From Musicola paradisiaca NCPPB 2511 (lineage in GTDB: Bacteria; Pseudomonadota; Gammaproteobacteria; Enterobacterales; Enterobacteriaceae), in assembly GCF_000400505.1 (NCBI RefSeq), contig NZ_CM001857.1:867368-931367 (forward strand): a DNA stretch of 64,000 nucleotides. The letters are read 5' to 3'. Under the pieces are notes generated by a model that was not told where the DNA came from, did no database searches, and saw nothing but the letters and a program-made list of their open reading frames with translations. Shown piece by piece: positions 48,094-59,867 of the stretch (positions are counted from its first letter, which is position 1; each line of letters opens with the position of its first letter). Position numbers and translations under genes: made by a program.

Positions 48094-48303
48094 ATGATGA
48101 AGATCTTCGAACGTTACAATCCCTTGAAGATTGCTAAGTACGTGAAGACCTTATTCAAAGGGCGAATTTACATTAAGGGCATCGGCGCTTTTGAATTTGA
48201 TTACGGTAAGATCCTGCTGCCGAAAACGCAGGATAAACAGCACCTGGTCGTGATGTCGGAGGTGAATCGGCAGGTGTTGAAATTGCAGGCGGAACTGGGG
48301 TGA
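48094..48303 (+). CDS. ytfK: YtfK, small stringent-response-linked protein
   Basis: 69 residues (68 if the next ATG at 48097 is used, which matches the E. coli start). [20 protein letters not shown] and the end [17 protein letters not shown] are near-identical to E. coli YtfK, which stimulates SpoT-dependent (p)ppGpp accumulation. A gaggag site lies at 48081. A bidirectional-looking terminator follows before the convergent ytfL. Confidence 0.93.
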   Translation: MMKIFERYNPLKIAKYVKTLFKGRIYIKGIGAFEFDYGKILLPKTQDKQHLVVMSEVNRQVLKLQAELG

Positions 48304-48332
48304 GCCCGATGACGGCCGCGCAGGTAAGAGAT

Positions 48333-48357
48333 AACGGCCCGTCGCGGGCCGTTTTAG
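48333..48357 (+). terminator. Terminator between ytfK and ytfL
   Basis: AACGGCCCG and CGGGCCGTT form a 9-bp stem with a 3-base loop, followed by TTAGTTT on the plus strand. It touches the ytfL stop at 48359. Confidence 0.8.
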
Positions 48358-48358
48358 T

Positions 48359-49693
48359 TTATTCCCCGGATGGCGCGGCAGCCGGAGGCGTCGCGGCCGT
48401 TGCGTTGGCTTTCTCTTCCACTCGTGTCACCAGCAACTGGTCGATTTTGTAGCTGTCGATGTCCACCACTTCAAACTTATAACCGGCATAGCGGACGAAG
48501 TCGGTACGTTTCGGGATTTTACGCAGCATATACATCATGAAACCGCCGATGGTTTCATAGTTGTCGGAGTGAGGAAATTCGTCGATATCCAGCGCCCGCA
48601 TGACGTCGTTGATCGGCGTACCGCCTTCGACCAGCCAAGAGTTTTCGTCGCGGGCGACAATTTGCTCTTCCAGCCCTTGTCCTACCAGATCGCCCATCAG
48701 CGTGGTCATCACATCGTTCAGGGTAATGATCCCCACCACCAGCGCGTATTCGTTGAGAATGACTGCGAAATCCTCCCCGGCGGCTTTGAAGCTTTCCAGC
48801 GCTTCGGACAGCGTCAGCGTATCCGGCACGATCAACGTCGGGCGGATTTGCATCCCGCTGGTCAACTCCAGGCTTTGGTTGCCGAGTACCCGGTTCAGGA
48901 GATCTTTGGAATCCACATAGCCGATGATCTGGTCGATGTTGCCGTCGCAAACCAGAAACTTGGAATGCGGCTGCTGGGCGATTTTCTCTTTGATGTGCGC
49001 TTCTTCTTCGTGCAGATCGAAAAACACCACGCTTTCCCGCGAGGTCATGGAGGATGCGACGGTACGCGATTCCAGCTCGAACACGTTTTCAATCAGCTCG
49101 TGTTCCTGCTTGCGTAACACACCCGCCAGCGCACCGGCTTCCACTACCGCGTAAATATCGTCGGAGGTGATGTCTTCCTTGCGTACCATCGGCAGTTTCA
49201 ACAGGCGGAAAATGCCGTTGGCCAGGCCATTGAACAGCCATACCAGTGGGCGAAAAAGCCACAGACAGAAGCGCATGGGGTTGATGATCCGTATGGCGAC
49301 GGCTTCTGGAGCAATCATACCAATGCGTTTCGGCGTCAGATCGCCAAACAGAATGAACAGGCCAGTCACCAGTGTGAATGAACAGACAAAGCTCACTCGG
49401 GTCAGGATATCGGCGGGCACCAGGCTGGCGAACAGCATATCGAAATAGGGGGAGAAGGCGGCATCGCCGATGATACCGGCCAGGATCGCGACCGCATTGA
49501 CGCCAATCTGGATCACGGTAAAGAAAATACCCGGCGTCTCCTGGAGTTTCAGTACCAGCGCTGCATTCAGGTCGCCCTCATCGGCCATCAGCTTCAGTTT
49601 GATCTTGCGGGAAGCGGCCAGCGATATCTCGGATAAAGAAAAAAACGCACTGATGGCGATGAGGAACAGGATTACTAACAGACTGTTTAACAT
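48359..49693 (-). CDS. ytfL: YtfL, CNNM/CBS-domain membrane protein
   Basis: 444 residues. Four hydrophobic segments form the DUF21/CNNM domain (SAFFSLSEISLAASRKIKLK; LFILFGDLTPKRIGM), followed by a pair of CBS domains (about 210-330) and a C-terminal CorC_HlyC domain (YETIGGFMMYMLRKIPKRTD). Relatives are magnesium or cation exporters; E. coli YtfL has been linked to cadaverine or pH tolerance. Often misannotated as hemolysin. It lies between ytfK and msrA as in E. coli. Confidence 0.93.
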   Translation of the reverse strand: MLNSLLVILFLIAISAFFSLSEISLAASRKIKLKLMADEGDLNAALVLKLQETPGIFFTVIQIGVNAVAILAGIIGDAAFSPYFDMLFASLVPADILTRVSFVCSFTLVTGLFILFGDLTPKRIGMIAPEAVAIRIINPMRFCLWLFRPLVWLFNGLANGIFRLLKLPMVRKEDITSDDIYAVVEAGALAGVLRKQEHELIENVFELESRTVASSMTSRESVVFFDLHEEEAHIKEKIAQQPHSKFLVCDGNIDQIIGYVDSKDLLNRVLGNQSLELTSGMQIRPTLIVPDTLTLSEALESFKAAGEDFAVILNEYALVVGIITLNDVMTTLMGDLVGQGLEEQIVARDENSWLVEGGTPINDVMRALDIDEFPHSDNYETIGGFMMYMLRKIPKRTDFVRYAGYKFEVVDIDSYKIDQLLVTRVEEKANATAATPPAAAPSGE

Positions 49694-49838
49694 GGTTTTT
49701 TTGTGTCGCCCAACGGGCGATCACGAGCCTCGGAAAGGTAATGGTTTGATGTATCGGCGATGTAAGCGTCGCCGAGAGAGCCGTACTATGGCGCTGTCGG
49801 CGACGATTATAGCAAGCGTGCTCAAATTGCCGCCAGTC

Positions 49839-50477
49839 TCACCCTGCGGGCGGCAGGCACACACCGGTACCGCCCAGCCCACAGTAGCCGTGCGGATTCT
49901 TGTGCAGGTACTGTTGATGCTCGTCTTCGGCGTAATAAAAAGGGCCGGCCGGCTTGACCTCGGTGGTCACGGCGCGCAGATCGCCCGCGTCGCGCATGGC
50001 TTGCTGAAAGCGTCGCCGGCTTTCTTCGGCTGCGCTTGTCTGGGCGGGCGTGGTGGTGTAAACCGCAGAGCGGTACTGGGTGCCGATATCCCCACCCTGC
50101 CGCATGCCTTGCGCCGGATCGTGGGATTCCCAAAACAGCTGCAACAACTGCGAATAGCTGATCTCCGCCGGATCGAACACCACTCGTACCACCTCGGCGT
50201 GACCGGTTTGCCCGGTACAGACTTCGCGATAGGTGGGGTTGGGCGTATAGCCACCGCTGTAGCCTGCCGCGGTGCTGTATACGCCCGGCTGCTGCCAGAA
50301 CAGGCGTTCGGCGCCCCAGAAACATCCCATCGCAAACAGGGCGACCTCCATCTGGGCCGGAACATGCGTCATTGAGTGCTGACTAACCACATGCAGACGC
50401 GCCACCGGCATCGGCGTGATACGGCCGGGCAAGGCTTCCGCCTGGCTGACAATCCGGGTTTTATCGAAATGCGTCAT
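49839..50477 (-). CDS. msrA: Peptide methionine sulfoxide reductase MsrA
   Basis: 212 residues from the ATG at 50477 (aggagc site), equal to E. coli MsrA; a longer frame upstream is unsupported. The catalytic motif is GCFWGAE with C52, and the resolving cysteines are in [11 protein letters not shown]. It reduces the S form of methionine sulfoxide. It is divergent from tamA, as in E. coli. Confidence 0.97.
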   Translation of the reverse strand: MTHFDKTRIVSQAEALPGRITPMPVARLHVVSQHSMTHVPAQMEVALFAMGCFWGAERLFWQQPGVYSTAAGYSGGYTPNPTYREVCTGQTGHAEVVRVVFDPAEISYSQLLQLFWESHDPAQGMRQGGDIGTQYRSAVYTTTPAQTSAAEESRRRFQQAMRDAGDLRAVTTEVKPAGPFYYAEDEHQQYLHKNPHGYCGLGGTGVCLPPAG

Positions 50478-50735
50478 CGCGTTTAAGCTCCTGATTGAAT
50501 GACCGGTGAATGGGGCCGCGTTCCGGCGTTCGGGCAGTGTCCCCATGTCTTGATAACGTGTTTCCCCGTTCTGCGCCAGCGATACGCAGCATGGCGAGTA
50601 ATGAACCTTATCATGATGTTTATCAGATATATGCCATTTTCATCTTTTTCAATTAGTCTCTATAGTTAACTCAATATAAACAGATGAATGACGACAGGCG
50701 TTTTCGTCGCCTGATACTGCCGGGACGCGACGACA

Positions 50736-52511
50736 GTGATTAATAACCGCAACAAACGCCGGCTCTGCGGCATGGCGCTTAGTCAGACGCTGATACTGTG
50801 CGGCGTGCTGATAACGCCGCCGACGATGGCGGCCTCCTCCAATGTGCGTTTGCAACTGCTTGGTTTGAGCGGCGATGTGCAGAAAAACGTCAGGGCCCGG
50901 CTTTCCACCATTTCCCCGGATGAAGTCAACGCCGACAGCCGCTTTCGCGCCCGCGTCGACGAGGCAATCCGGCAGGGGCTGCGTGCGATGGGCTACTACC
51001 AGCCCGATATCCATTTCGACTTCATCCCTGCCGAAGGCCGGGGACGCCCGGTGCTTAAAGTCACTGTCGATCCCGGCGAACCGGTCACTATCGCCGGTTC
51101 CAGCATTGCCATGCGCGGCGAAGCGCAGCATGACGAAGACTATCTGCGGCTGGTGGCTGAACATCGTCCGAAAGTGGGGGCGGTGCTGAACCACGGCGCT
51201 TATGACAATTTCAAAAGCGAGCTGAACAACCTGGCGATGCGCAAGGGGTATTTCGACGCCCGCTTCAATAAAAGCCAGTTGGGTGTGATGCAGTCCACTC
51301 GTCAAGCCTGGTGGGATATCGATTATGATAGCGGCCCACGCTACCGCTTCGGAAAGGTGACTTTCCGCCATGCTCAGATTCAGGAGCAGTATCTGCAGGC
51401 GCTGTTGCCGTTTCATGAAGGCGATGCCTATACCACAGAGCAACTGGGCGAGTTAAACCGGCGTTTGTCGGCCACCGGTTGGTTTAATTCGGCGGTGGTT
51501 TCGCCGGATTTCGAGCGGAGCCGGCAGAGTAAAGTCCTGCCGCTGGACGCGGTTCTGACGCCCCGAACCCGCAATAGCGTAGAAACCGGGGTCGGGTACG
51601 CCACCGATGTCGGCCCGCGTCTGAAAACCGTCTGGAATAAACCCTGGGTCAACAGCTACGGCCACAGTTTCACCAACAGCCTCAGTCTGTCCGCACCGGA
51701 ACAGCAACTGGATATGAGCTACAAAATCCCGCTACTGAAAAGCCCGCTGGAACAGTATTACCTGGTACAAGGCGGTTTGAAGCGGGAAGACCTCAACGAT
51801 ACCCAATCCGATACCACCTCCTTGAATCTGGCCCGCTACTGGGAGCTGAACAGCGGCTGGCAGCGTGCGCTCAATCTGCATTGGACGTTGGATCACTTTA
51901 CGCAGGCCAGCGTCACCAACACCACCATGCTGATCTACCCCGGCGTGAGCTTCAACCGCACCCGCCAGCGCGGCGGTCTGATGCCGGACTGGGGAGATAC
52001 GCAGCGCTATTCCGTGGATGTTTCAAACACCACGTGGGGATCGGATCTCGATTTTGCGATCTTTCAGGCGCAGAACGTATGGATCCGCACACTGGAGGAA
52101 AAGCACCGTTTCGTCGCCCGCGCCAATCTGGGCTGGATTGAAACCGGCAGTTTTGCCCGCGTACCGCCGTCGCTGCGCTTTTTTGCCGGGGGCGATCGCA
52201 GCATTCGCGGCTACAAGTACAAATCCATCTCCCCCAGGGACAGCGACGGTAAGCTGACCGGCGCGTCAAAGCTGGCGGCCGGCTCGTTGGAATACCAATA
52301 CAACGTCAGCGGTAAATGGTGGGGCGCGGTATTTGTGGACAGCGGCGAGGCCGTCAACGATATCCGCCGCAGCAACATCAAAACCGGGGCGGGCGTCGGC
52401 CTGCGCTGGGCATCGCCGGTCGGGCCCGTCAAGCTGGATATCGCCCGGCCGATCGGTGACGACGACAAGCATGGGTTGCAGTTTTACATCGGGCTGGGGC
52501 CGGAACTATGA
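50736..52511 (+). CDS. tamA: TamA, outer-membrane translocation and assembly module
   Basis: 591 residues from a GTG at 50736; an ATG 12 codons later is an alternative start. A signal peptide is followed by three POTRA domains (about 35-275) and a 16-strand Omp85 barrel with the conserved [16 protein letters not shown] loop motif and the final [11 protein letters not shown]. TamA works with inner-membrane-anchored TamB in autotransporter assembly and lipid transport. The stop overlaps the tamB start by 4 bp. Confidence 0.96.
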   Translation: MINNRNKRRLCGMALSQTLILCGVLITPPTMAASSNVRLQLLGLSGDVQKNVRARLSTISPDEVNADSRFRARVDEAIRQGLRAMGYYQPDIHFDFIPAEGRGRPVLKVTVDPGEPVTIAGSSIAMRGEAQHDEDYLRLVAEHRPKVGAVLNHGAYDNFKSELNNLAMRKGYFDARFNKSQLGVMQSTRQAWWDIDYDSGPRYRFGKVTFRHAQIQEQYLQALLPFHEGDAYTTEQLGELNRRLSATGWFNSAVVSPDFERSRQSKVLPLDAVLTPRTRNSVETGVGYATDVGPRLKTVWNKPWVNSYGHSFTNSLSLSAPEQQLDMSYKIPLLKSPLEQYYLVQGGLKREDLNDTQSDTTSLNLARYWELNSGWQRALNLHWTLDHFTQASVTNTTMLIYPGVSFNRTRQRGGLMPDWGDTQRYSVDVSNTTWGSDLDFAIFQAQNVWIRTLEEKHRFVARANLGWIETGSFARVPPSLRFFAGGDRSIRGYKYKSISPRDSDGKLTGASKLAAGSLEYQYNVSGKWWGAVFVDSGEAVNDIRRSNIKTGAGVGLRWASPVGPVKLDIARPIGDDDKHGLQFYIGLGPEL

Positions 52512-55500
52512 GCAGGGTGAAAAAAGCCGGGATCGGCCTGGGCGTATTGGTCGCCACGCTGCTGGTGGCGCTGTTGCTGTTGGTCGCGACTGCGCCGGGG
52601 GCGCATCTGTTGCTGTCCGCGGCAGTACGCTGGGTGCCGGGGCTGGAGATTGGGCGGGTGGAAGGCGGCTGGCGGAATTTGACGTTAACGGATGTGCGTT
52701 ATCGGTCGCCGGGTATCGACGTTAGCGCCGGTGCATTGCATGTGGCGTTGCAGCCGACTTGTCTGTGGCGCAGTCAGATCTGTCTGGAGGATCTCGCGCT
52801 GCAGGCGTTGACGGTGACGGTAGATTCCGCCGGGCTGCCGCCGTCGGCGCCGACAGCCGGCGACACATCGCCGGAAACGGACATCACCGCACCGGTGACG
52901 CTGGCGCTGCCGCGCATCCGGCTGGACAACAGTCGCATTCAGGTGGATGGCGTCCGCATTGAATTACCATCGTTGCAAACCGGCATCCAATGGCAGGGGC
53001 GGTCACTGACGCTGTTGCCGACCCGGATTGACGGCATGAATCTCGTATTGCCGAAAACACCGGCGTCACCTGTCGCTGCACCGCCGGGGGCGGATACGAC
53101 GCCGTTGGGCGAACGCCTTCGCACGTTGTTCGCGTCTCCCCTGTTGCCTGACATGCCGTCGGTGTCGTTGCCGCTGGACGTCACGGTTGCCGATCTTCAG
53201 GGGGAATCCTGGTCGATCATCGGCGAGCAGACGGTCAATGTGACGCGGCTGCACGTGAAAGCCGACGCCCGGCAGCAGGGCGTGACCTTACAACAGTTGG
53301 CCGTGCAGTTGCCGCAGGGCGCGCTGTATGCCCACGGCGAGGCGACGCTGGCGGGAGACTGGCCGCTGACGCTCAATGCCAACGCGATCTTGAATATCGA
53401 GCCGCTGAAAGGCGAGCGTCTGCGTTTGACGGCGGCGGGCGCGCTACGGCGACAACTGGCTCTGGCGCTTAACCTGTCCGGCCCGCAGCGGGCGCAGCTT
53501 GACGTCAAGATGGAGCTGGCGCAGGCGGGGTTGCCGCTGACGGTCAGCGTACAAAGCCAGCAGCTGCGCTGGCCGTTATCGGGCGAGGCGCAGTATCAGG
53601 TGGACGGACTGCGTCTCTACCTTGGCGGCAAGGCGACGGACTACCAGCTTGCGTTGCGCGGCGCACTGGGGGGGGCGGCGCTGCCGCCGGGGCAGCTGAC
53701 GCTGGAGGGCACGGGATCGGAACGACAGTTTTCGCTATCCCGCCTGCGCCTTAGCGCGTTACAGGGCACCGCGGATCTCAGCGGGCGTGTGGAGTGGCCG
53801 CAGGCCGTGCGCTGGCAGGGGGAGCTCGCGTTGCAGGGGATCGATACCGCCCGGCAGTGGCCGGATTGGCCGCTGCGGCTGGATGGGGGGCTGAGCATGG
53901 CCGGCAGTCTGGAAAGCGGGCGCTGGCAAATCGAGGTGCCCCGTTTGGCGCTGGACGGCAGCTGGCGCCAGAACCGGCTGTCGGCAAAAGGGAGCCTGAG
54001 CGGCGGCGCCGATGGCCGCTGGAAGGTGCCGTCTCTGACGCTGGCGTTGGGGCGCAATCAATTGGCGATACAGGGGGAACTGGCCGAACAGTGGAACCTG
54101 ACCGGGGAGCTGAACGCGCCGGTGCTGAACCAGGCATGGCCCGGTCTGGCCGGGCAGGCGACGGGGCGGCTGCGGCTGGATGGCAACCGCGATGCGCCGC
54201 ATCTGCTGGCTGACCTGACGGCATCGGCCGTGCGCTGGCAGGCGCTGTCGCTCAGTCAGCTCACGCTTAAAAGCGATGTGCGGGCCGGGCGGCAGGTGCA
54301 GGGAACGCTGGCGCTGCAAGGCCGGCAATTCACGCAGGGCGACATGCGTTTGTCGGCGTTTTCCTTACAACTGCAGGGCGATGAGGCGAGTCATCAATTG
54401 CGGCTGAACGTGAGCGGCGAGCCGGTCGCCGGCCAGTTGGCGCTGCACGGGCGTTTTGACCGGGCGCAGCAGCGCTGGCAGGGCGACCTCTCCGATACCC
54501 GTTTTGAGACGCCGGTCGGCGAGTGGCGTCTGGCGCAGAGTGTGGCGCTGGACTATCAGGCTTCGGCGCAGAAACTCACCGTAGGGACACATTGCTGGCG
54601 TAATCCGAATGCCGAGCTGTGTGTGCCGCAACCCATCGAAGCCGGGCCGGCCGGTAAAGCCAGTGTGGCGCTCAATCGGCTTAATCTGGCTATGCTGGCG
54701 CCGTTTCTGCCGCCGGAAAGCGCGCTGTCCGGTACGCTTGCCGGCAATGCCGACGTCAGTTGGCAGAGCAAGGGCGGTTTACCGGAGGCGAAAGTGATGA
54801 TTTCCGGCCAAAACGTCACGCTGCGTCAGCGTATGCAGGGCAATACTCTGCCGGTTGTCTTTGATGCGTTGACGCTCAACGCCGCGCTGCGACGGGGGCA
54901 GGCGGTGCTGGGTTGGCAGATGGCGATTCGGGGCAATGGGCGTTTCAATGGCGATGTGCAGATTAGCGATCCGCAACATCGGCGTGATTTGAGCGGTACC
55001 CTTGTCGTGAGCAATCTGTCGCTGGATATGCTGCGGCCGCTGTTGCGGCAGGGCGAAAAAGCGGCCGGACGGCTGGACGCTAATCTGCGGCTGGCGGGGA
55101 ATCTGCAACGACCGTCATTATTCGGGCAGGCGTCGCTTGACGGGCTGGAGATCGACGGTATCGGTTTACCGGTGGCTGTTACCGATGGTCGGCTGGCGCT
55201 GGGCTTTAACGGGATGTCCTCCACCTTGCAGGGATATCTGAAAACGACGCAGGGTCAGGTGAATCTGGCGGGGAATGCCGACTGGGCGCAGCCGGAAGCA
55301 TGGCGTGCACGCATTGCGGCGAACGGCGATCGCATCCGGGTGACGGTTCCGCCGATGGCACGGCTGGACGTGTCGCCGGACATCGTGTTCGAAGCCTCAC
55401 CGCAGCTACTGTCGCTGACCGGAACGGTGTCGATTCCCTGGGCGCGGATTGTGGTGCAAGAGATGCCCGCCAGTGCGGTGGATGTTTCCGCCGATGAAGT

Positions 55501-56257
55501 GATGTTGGACGCGCAACGTCAGCCGCTGAATAAAAGCAGTAGCGCGATCCCGATTAACAGCCGTCTGGTCGTGCGGATTGGCGATGATGTCTGGCTTGAC
55601 GCCTACGGGTTGAAGGCCCGGCTGAGCGGGGATTTAAACGTGGCTCAGGATCAGCAAGGGCTGGGGTTGCATGGGCAAATCGTGTTGCCGGAAGGGCGCT
55701 TTAAAGCCTACGGGCAGGATTTGCAGGTGCGCAAAGGGCAACTGCTGTTTTCCGGCCCTCCCACCTTGCCGGTGTTGAATATTGAGGCGATCCGTAATCC
55801 GGATAATACTGAGGATGATGTGGTGGCCGGCGTGCGCATCACGGGTACGGCGTCGTCGCCCAGGCTGGATGTGTTTTCCGAACCCACGCTGTCGCAGCAA
55901 GAAGCGTTGTCCTATTTGCTGCGCGGACAAGGGCTTGGCAGCAGCGGCACCGACAGTGCCATGATGACATCGGCGTTGATTGGTCTGGGGGTTGCACAAA
56001 GTGGTCAAGTTGTGGGTAAAATCGGCGAGGCCTTTGGCGTAAGTAATTTAGCCTTGGATACACAGGGCGTTGGCGATAAATCTCAAGTAGTCGTCAGTGG
56101 TTACGTCCTTCCGGGCCTGCAGGTCAAATATGGCGTTGGGCTGTTTGACTCTTTGGCGACGTTAACGCTTCGTTATCGTTTGATGCCAAAACTATACCTG
56201 GAAGCCGTGTCTGGCGTGAGTCAGGCACTGGATGTGCTCTATCAGTTCGAGTTTTAG
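52508..56257 (+). CDS. tamB: TamB, translocation and assembly module subunit
   Basis: 1249 residues. One N-terminal membrane helix ([20 protein letters not shown]) anchors a very long beta-rich periplasmic part, a hydrophobic-groove protein of the AsmA/bridge type. The C-terminal DUF490 domain (from about residue 915) contains the conserved [20 protein letters not shown] segment and ends [21 protein letters not shown] in two parts. It is co-translated with tamA and followed 2 bp later by ytfP. Length is near E. coli TamB (1259). Confidence 0.96.
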   Translation: MSRVKKAGIGLGVLVATLLVALLLLVATAPGAHLLLSAAVRWVPGLEIGRVEGGWRNLTLTDVRYRSPGIDVSAGALHVALQPTCLWRSQICLEDLALQALTVTVDSAGLPPSAPTAGDTSPETDITAPVTLALPRIRLDNSRIQVDGVRIELPSLQTGIQWQGRSLTLLPTRIDGMNLVLPKTPASPVAAPPGADTTPLGERLRTLFASPLLPDMPSVSLPLDVTVADLQGESWSIIGEQTVNVTRLHVKADARQQGVTLQQLAVQLPQGALYAHGEATLAGDWPLTLNANAILNIEPLKGERLRLTAAGALRRQLALALNLSGPQRAQLDVKMELAQAGLPLTVSVQSQQLRWPLSGEAQYQVDGLRLYLGGKATDYQLALRGALGGAALPPGQLTLEGTGSERQFSLSRLRLSALQGTADLSGRVEWPQAVRWQGELALQGIDTARQWPDWPLRLDGGLSMAGSLESGRWQIEVPRLALDGSWRQNRLSAKGSLSGGADGRWKVPSLTLALGRNQLAIQGELAEQWNLTGELNAPVLNQAWPGLAGQATGRLRLDGNRDAPHLLADLTASAVRWQALSLSQLTLKSDVRAGRQVQGTLALQGRQFTQGDMRLSAFSLQLQGDEASHQLRLNVSGEPVAGQLALHGRFDRAQQRWQGDLSDTRFETPVGEWRLAQSVALDYQASAQKLTVGTHCWRNPNAELCVPQPIEAGPAGKASVALNRLNLAMLAPFLPPESALSGTLAGNADVSWQSKGGLPEAKVMISGQNVTLRQRMQGNTLPVVFDALTLNAALRRGQAVLGWQMAIRGNGRFNGDVQISDPQHRRDLSGTLVVSNLSLDMLRPLLRQGEKAAGRLDANLRLAGNLQRPSLFGQASLDGLEIDGIGLPVAVTDGRLALGFNGMSSTLQGYLKTTQGQVNLAGNADWAQPEAWRARIAANGDRIRVTVPPMARLDVSPDIVFEASPQLLSLTGTVSIPWARIVVQEMPASAVDVSADEVMLDAQRQPLNKSSSAIPINSRLVVRIGDDVWLDAYGLKARLSGDLNVAQDQQGLGLHGQIVLPEGRFKAYGQDLQVRKGQLLFSGPPTLPVLNIEAIRNPDNTEDDVVAGVRITGTASSPRLDVFSEPTLSQQEALSYLLRGQGLGSSGTDSAMMTSALIGLGVAQSGQVVGKIGEAFGVSNLALDTQGVGDKSQVVVSGYVLPGLQVKYGVGLFDSLATLTLRYRLMPKLYLEAVSGVSQALDVLYQFEF

Positions 56258-56259
56258 CA

Positions 56260-56604
56260 ATGCGAATTATTGTTTACGGCAGTTTACGGCGCAAACAGGG
56301 AAACAGTCACTGGATGACGAATGCGCAATGGTTGGGCGATCATCTGCTTGAAGGTTATGAGCTGTATGATCTCGGCCATTATCCCGCGGCGGTGGTCGGC
56401 GAAGGGGCTATCTTTTGCGAGGTTTATCGCGTCAGTTCCGCGATTCTGGCGGAATTGGATGCGCTCAAACGGGATGGCGGCGAGTATAAACGCGAGTTGA
56501 TCGCCACCCCTTACGGCAGCGCCTGGATTTATCTTTACCAGCAACCCGTTACCGGCCTGAGCCGGATAACCAGCGGTGACTGGTTAAAGCGTCACAACGA
56601 TTGA
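56260..56604 (+). CDS. ytfP: Gamma-glutamylcyclotransferase family protein YtfP
   Basis: 114 residues with the AIG2/GGCT fold. MRIIVYGSLRRKQGNSHWM carries the substrate-loop YGSLR motif, and the conserved glutamate falls in ELDALKRDGGEYKRELI. The enzyme activity of YtfP is not established. It starts 2 bp past tamB, in one operon with tamA. Confidence 0.94.
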   Translation: MRIIVYGSLRRKQGNSHWMTNAQWLGDHLLEGYELYDLGHYPAAVVGEGAIFCEVYRVSSAILAELDALKRDGGEYKRELIATPYGSAWIYLYQQPVTGLSRITSGDWLKRHND

Positions 56605-56611
56605 TAACGAG

Positions 56612-56638
56612 AAACACCGCCAACAGGCGGTGTTTTTT
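56612..56638 (+). terminator. Rho-independent terminator of tamA-tamB-ytfP
   Basis: AAACACCGCC and GGCGGTGTTT pair around a 4-base loop and end in six T. It starts 8 bp past the ytfP stop. Confidence 0.9.
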
Positions 56639-56677
56639 CATCTCATCGATAAGCTGTCGCCCATGCGGGCGGCGAGC

Positions 56678-57208
56678 TTATTTGTTTTTGGCGCGTTCGA
56701 AAGACGTAACGATTTCCGCTTTGGCGGCTTCGGCGTTTTCCCAACCGTCAACTTTCACCCATTTGCCTTTTTCCAGATCTTTGTAATGTTCAAAGAAATG
56801 GGCAATCTGGGCGCGCAGCAGTTCCGGCAGATCGTTCACATCGTTGATGTGATCGTACTCTTTGCTCAGCTTGGTGTGCGGTACGGCAACCACTTTAGCG
56901 TCTTCGCCGGATTCGTCGGTCATTTTCAGTACGCCGACCGGACGGCAACGGATGACGGAGCCCGGCTGCAGCGGATACGGCGTCGGAACCAGGACGTCAA
57001 CCGGGTCGCCGTCCAGAGACAGGGTATGGTTGATGTAACCGTAGTTGCACGGATAGAACATGGCGGTAGACATGAAACGGTCTACGAACAGCGCGCCGGT
57101 TTCCTTATCCACTTCGTATTTGATCGGATCGGCGTTGGCGGGAATCTCGATGACAACGTAGATATCTTCCGGCAGCGATTTGCCTGCCGGTACTGAGTTC
57201 AGACTCAT
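56678..57208 (-). CDS. ppa: Inorganic pyrophosphatase
   Basis: 176 residues from the ATG at 57208, the length of E. coli Ppa; the longer frame upstream is unsupported. Active-site motifs are [28 protein letters not shown] and [14 protein letters not shown]. It hydrolyses pyrophosphate to drive biosynthesis. It is convergent with ytfP. Confidence 0.98.
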   Translation of the reverse strand: MSLNSVPAGKSLPEDIYVVIEIPANADPIKYEVDKETGALFVDRFMSTAMFYPCNYGYINHTLSLDGDPVDVLVPTPYPLQPGSVIRCRPVGVLKMTDESGEDAKVVAVPHTKLSKEYDHINDVNDLPELLRAQIAHFFEHYKDLEKGKWVKVDGWENAEAAKAEIVTSFERAKNK

Positions 57209-57404
57209 GTGGGTTTCCTTCTTTTCAAACCGGAATAGAGTGGCGCTCATTATAGCCAACTGTTGATGAATGTCGCGGTTTTTAGGCGCCGAATAGGCCG
57301 GTTCGCCGGGTGTGAACGCCTCTCCTCCTTCCCATTTTTTTCTCTGCTCTTGCTGCGGCCGTCGTCCGTTAACTGATGTGTACAAATTAAATAATTCATT
57401 AATG

Positions 57405-57432
57405 TAAAGACTTTTAGCGATTATTCAGATAA
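57405..57432 (+). promoter_or_regulatory. Possible FliA (sigma-28) promoter for the chemoreceptor
   Basis: TAAAGACT and TCAGATAA, separated by 12 bases, resemble the flagellar sigma-28 consensus TAAAGTTT and GCCGATAA (6 of 8 each; spacing one above the usual 11). It lies 65 bp before a chemoreceptor start, where such a promoter is expected. Confidence 0.4.
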
Positions 57433-57496
57433 ATAACGATTCTGCGAGGCAGCTCGCAGTTTTATTTTTTATTTATGAATTCAAGGGAGAAGTTCG

Positions 57497-59086
57497 ATGT
57501 TAAAAAACATCAGGGTCAGGCACAGCCTGCTTGCGCTGGTCGGCGCTATGCTGCTGCTATTGGCGATTGTTGTCGGGATCGGCACCAGCGCCATCAGTCA
57601 GGGGAACCGTTCGCTGGTCTCCATCGACAAAATTCAGGGCAAGGAGCTGAGCGCGTTGTCAGCCAGTTACATCGCCACATTACGAGCCCGCACCGCCGCC
57701 GCGCAAGCGGTTCGTCTGTATGAGACCGGTCAGATCGATCAGGCGAAAGAGACGCTGTCCCGGGCGGAAAAGTACCTGGCGCTGTCGCGACAGGAGATGG
57801 ATCGCTTTCTGGGGTATGGCACGGTGACTCAACGCGGCGCCGAGCTGGCTGGACAGATCAAGATCAGCTACGGCGCCTATATCAGTAAGGGGATGGAACC
57901 CTTACTGGCGGCACTGCAGAAAGAGTATCTCGATGAGTATTACACGGTCATGCAGGAGGCCCTGCCGCCGCTGAGTATCGACGCGGAAAATGCGATACGC
58001 AATTTCAGTGATTTCGCCCAGCAGGTGGGAGAAAACATGGTGACGCAGGCAGAGGAGGTTGCCAGTAGTCGGCTCATCATTATGGGTATCGCATTCGTTA
58101 TCGCGGTACTGATGGTCGTGCTGGCGTGGGGGGCGATTCGCCACCTGATCCTGCTGCCGCTGGATGGCTCGGTGCGTCAACTGGAAGCGATTGCGGCCGG
58201 CGATTTGTCCCGCCCGATTGAGGATGGCGGTCGTAATGAAATCGGCCGTCTGATCCAGGCGATGAAAACCATGCAGCAGGCGTTGGCGGGCGCGGTGTCT
58301 CGGGTGCGCGATGCCGGTAGCCAGATCGACATCGGCACCAGCGAGTTGGCTTCCGGCAATAACCATCTGGCGGAGCGTACCGAGGAGTCTGCCGCTTCGT
58401 TGGAACAGACGGCATCCAGCATGGAACAGCTGGCTGCCACGGTGAAACTGAACGCGGAAAATGCCGATCAGGCCTATCTGTTGGCACAACAGGTATCGAC
58501 CATCGCGGGCAAAGGCAGCGAGGCCGTCGGTCAGATGCTGGAGAAAATGGGCTTGATCTCCGCCACGGCGGCGCGGGTAGCGGACATTCTGGCGATGATT
58601 GACGGCATCGCTTTTCAGACCAATATTCTGGCGCTGAATGCCGCAGTGGAAGCGGCGCGCGCCGGGGAACAAGGACGGGGATTCGCCGTGGTGGCCGGTG
58701 AGGTGCGCAGCCTGGCGCAGCGCAGCGCGCAGTCGGCCAAAGAGATTCGCTTGCTGATGGAAGATTCGCAACGGCAGGTGAATGACGGCAGCGATATTGC
58801 CCGCGTTGCGGGTGAAACCATGAATGACGTGACCCGTGCGGTGAATCAGGTGACGGCATTGATGCATGAGATTTCAACGGCGGTGCACGAACAGAGCAAC
58901 GGCATCGAACAGGTGAATCAGGCGGTGGCTCAGATGGACGAAGTGGCTCAGCAAAATGCGTCACTGGTGGAGGAGTCGGCCGCGGCGACGCGCTCTTTGG
59001 AAGAACAGGCGCGGGAGTTGGCGGCCAGCATGGCGCTATTTAGATTGGAACGCCAGGATGCCGTAGCGGCGCTTGGCCGGTTTTGA
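57497..59086 (+). CDS. Methyl-accepting chemotaxis protein, Tar/Tsr type
   Basis: 529 residues. Two membrane helices (about 10-30 and 193-213) flank a four-helix periplasmic domain. HAMP follows, then the signalling domain ([20 protein letters not shown]). It ends [16 protein letters not shown] without a CheR-binding tail. It is a close paralogue, with equal length, of the receptor at 15.5-17.1 kb. The ligand is unknown. A terminator lies past the stop, inside the end of plsY. Confidence 0.94.
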   Translation: MLKNIRVRHSLLALVGAMLLLLAIVVGIGTSAISQGNRSLVSIDKIQGKELSALSASYIATLRARTAAAQAVRLYETGQIDQAKETLSRAEKYLALSRQEMDRFLGYGTVTQRGAELAGQIKISYGAYISKGMEPLLAALQKEYLDEYYTVMQEALPPLSIDAENAIRNFSDFAQQVGENMVTQAEEVASSRLIIMGIAFVIAVLMVVLAWGAIRHLILLPLDGSVRQLEAIAAGDLSRPIEDGGRNEIGRLIQAMKTMQQALAGAVSRVRDAGSQIDIGTSELASGNNHLAERTEESAASLEQTASSMEQLAATVKLNAENADQAYLLAQQVSTIAGKGSEAVGQMLEKMGLISATAARVADILAMIDGIAFQTNILALNAAVEAARAGEQGRGFAVVAGEVRSLAQRSAQSAKEIRLLMEDSQRQVNDGSDIARVAGETMNDVTRAVNQVTALMHEISTAVHEQSNGIEQVNQAVAQMDEVAQQNASLVEESAAATRSLEEQARELAASMALFRLERQDAVAALGRF

Positions 59087-59128
59087 ACCGGGGCAAGGGT
59101 GGTGGAACGGCCGCTGGTTGAATAAGGG

Positions 59129-59761
59129 TTACTGTTTGTCGGCGGGAGGGGCTCCCGCCGTTTTTTTTGTCCGCAGTTTTTTCCAGATCCGGCTTTCCTG
59201 GCCACGCCACAGGCGTTGGATATTGTCATGGTGACGCATCAGGATCAGGCAAGAGAGCATCGCGACCGGGAAGGTAAACTGAGGCTTGAACCACCAGACA
59301 TAAAAAGGGGCGATCAGCGCGCTGACGATGGCACCCAACGATGAGTAACCACTCAGCAGCACAGTCAACAGCCAGGTGCCGCTCATCAGGCCGGTGAGAT
59401 CCCAGCCAATCGGCGCGATGGCACCGAACGCAGTGGCGACGCCTTTGCCGCCGCGAAACTGAAAGAAAACGGGGTAGATATGGCCGAGGCAGGCGGCAAT
59501 GGCCGTCAGGCCCAGATAAAGCGGGCTGCTGCCCAGCAGATAGGCGCCCCATACCGGCAACATACCTTTCAACACGTCGAAAACCAGCACCGTAGCCGCG
59601 GCGGCTTTGCCGCCGATACGCAGCACGTTGGTTGCACCGGGATTGCCTGAGCCTTGCTCCCGGGGATCCGGCAGACCGGCGATCCTGCATACCAGAATCG
59701 CACTGGAGATTGAGCCACACAAATAGGCGACGAGAATCATTCCAGGCGCGATAACACTCAT
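59129..59761 (-). CDS. plsY: Glycerol-3-phosphate acyltransferase PlsY
   Basis: 210 residues with about five membrane segments. The three catalytic loops are visible: [20 protein letters not shown] with [27 protein letters not shown], and [14 protein letters not shown]. It transfers the acyl group from acyl phosphate to glycerol-3-phosphate in phospholipid synthesis. It is divergent from folB, as in E. coli. Its 3' end overlaps a terminator for the convergent receptor gene. Confidence 0.96.
   Translation of the reverse strand: MSVIAPGMILVAYLCGSISSAILVCRIAGLPDPREQGSGNPGATNVLRIGGKAAAATVLVFDVLKGMLPVWGAYLLGSSPLYLGLTAIAACLGHIYPVFFQFRGGKGVATAFGAIAPIGWDLTGLMSGTWLLTVLLSGYSSLGAIVSALIAPFYVWWFKPQFTFPVAMLSCLILMRHHDNIQRLWRGQESRIWKKLRTKKTAGAPPADKQ
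59140..59168 (+). terminator. Terminator of the chemoreceptor gene, inside plsY
   Basis: CGGCGGGAG and CTCCCGCCG form a 9-bp stem with a 3-base loop followed by eight T. It is on the plus strand 53 bp past the receptor stop and lies within the last codons of plsY. Confidence 0.9.
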
Positions 59762-59867
59762 AACCGGCTTCCGTTTAATAGGGGGGTCGTTTTCGTTTCG
59801 TTATCTGTGGATAATACGCACTTTCCGCTGGAAGTGGTATCCAGCCGAGGCAAAAACAGGGTATGGC

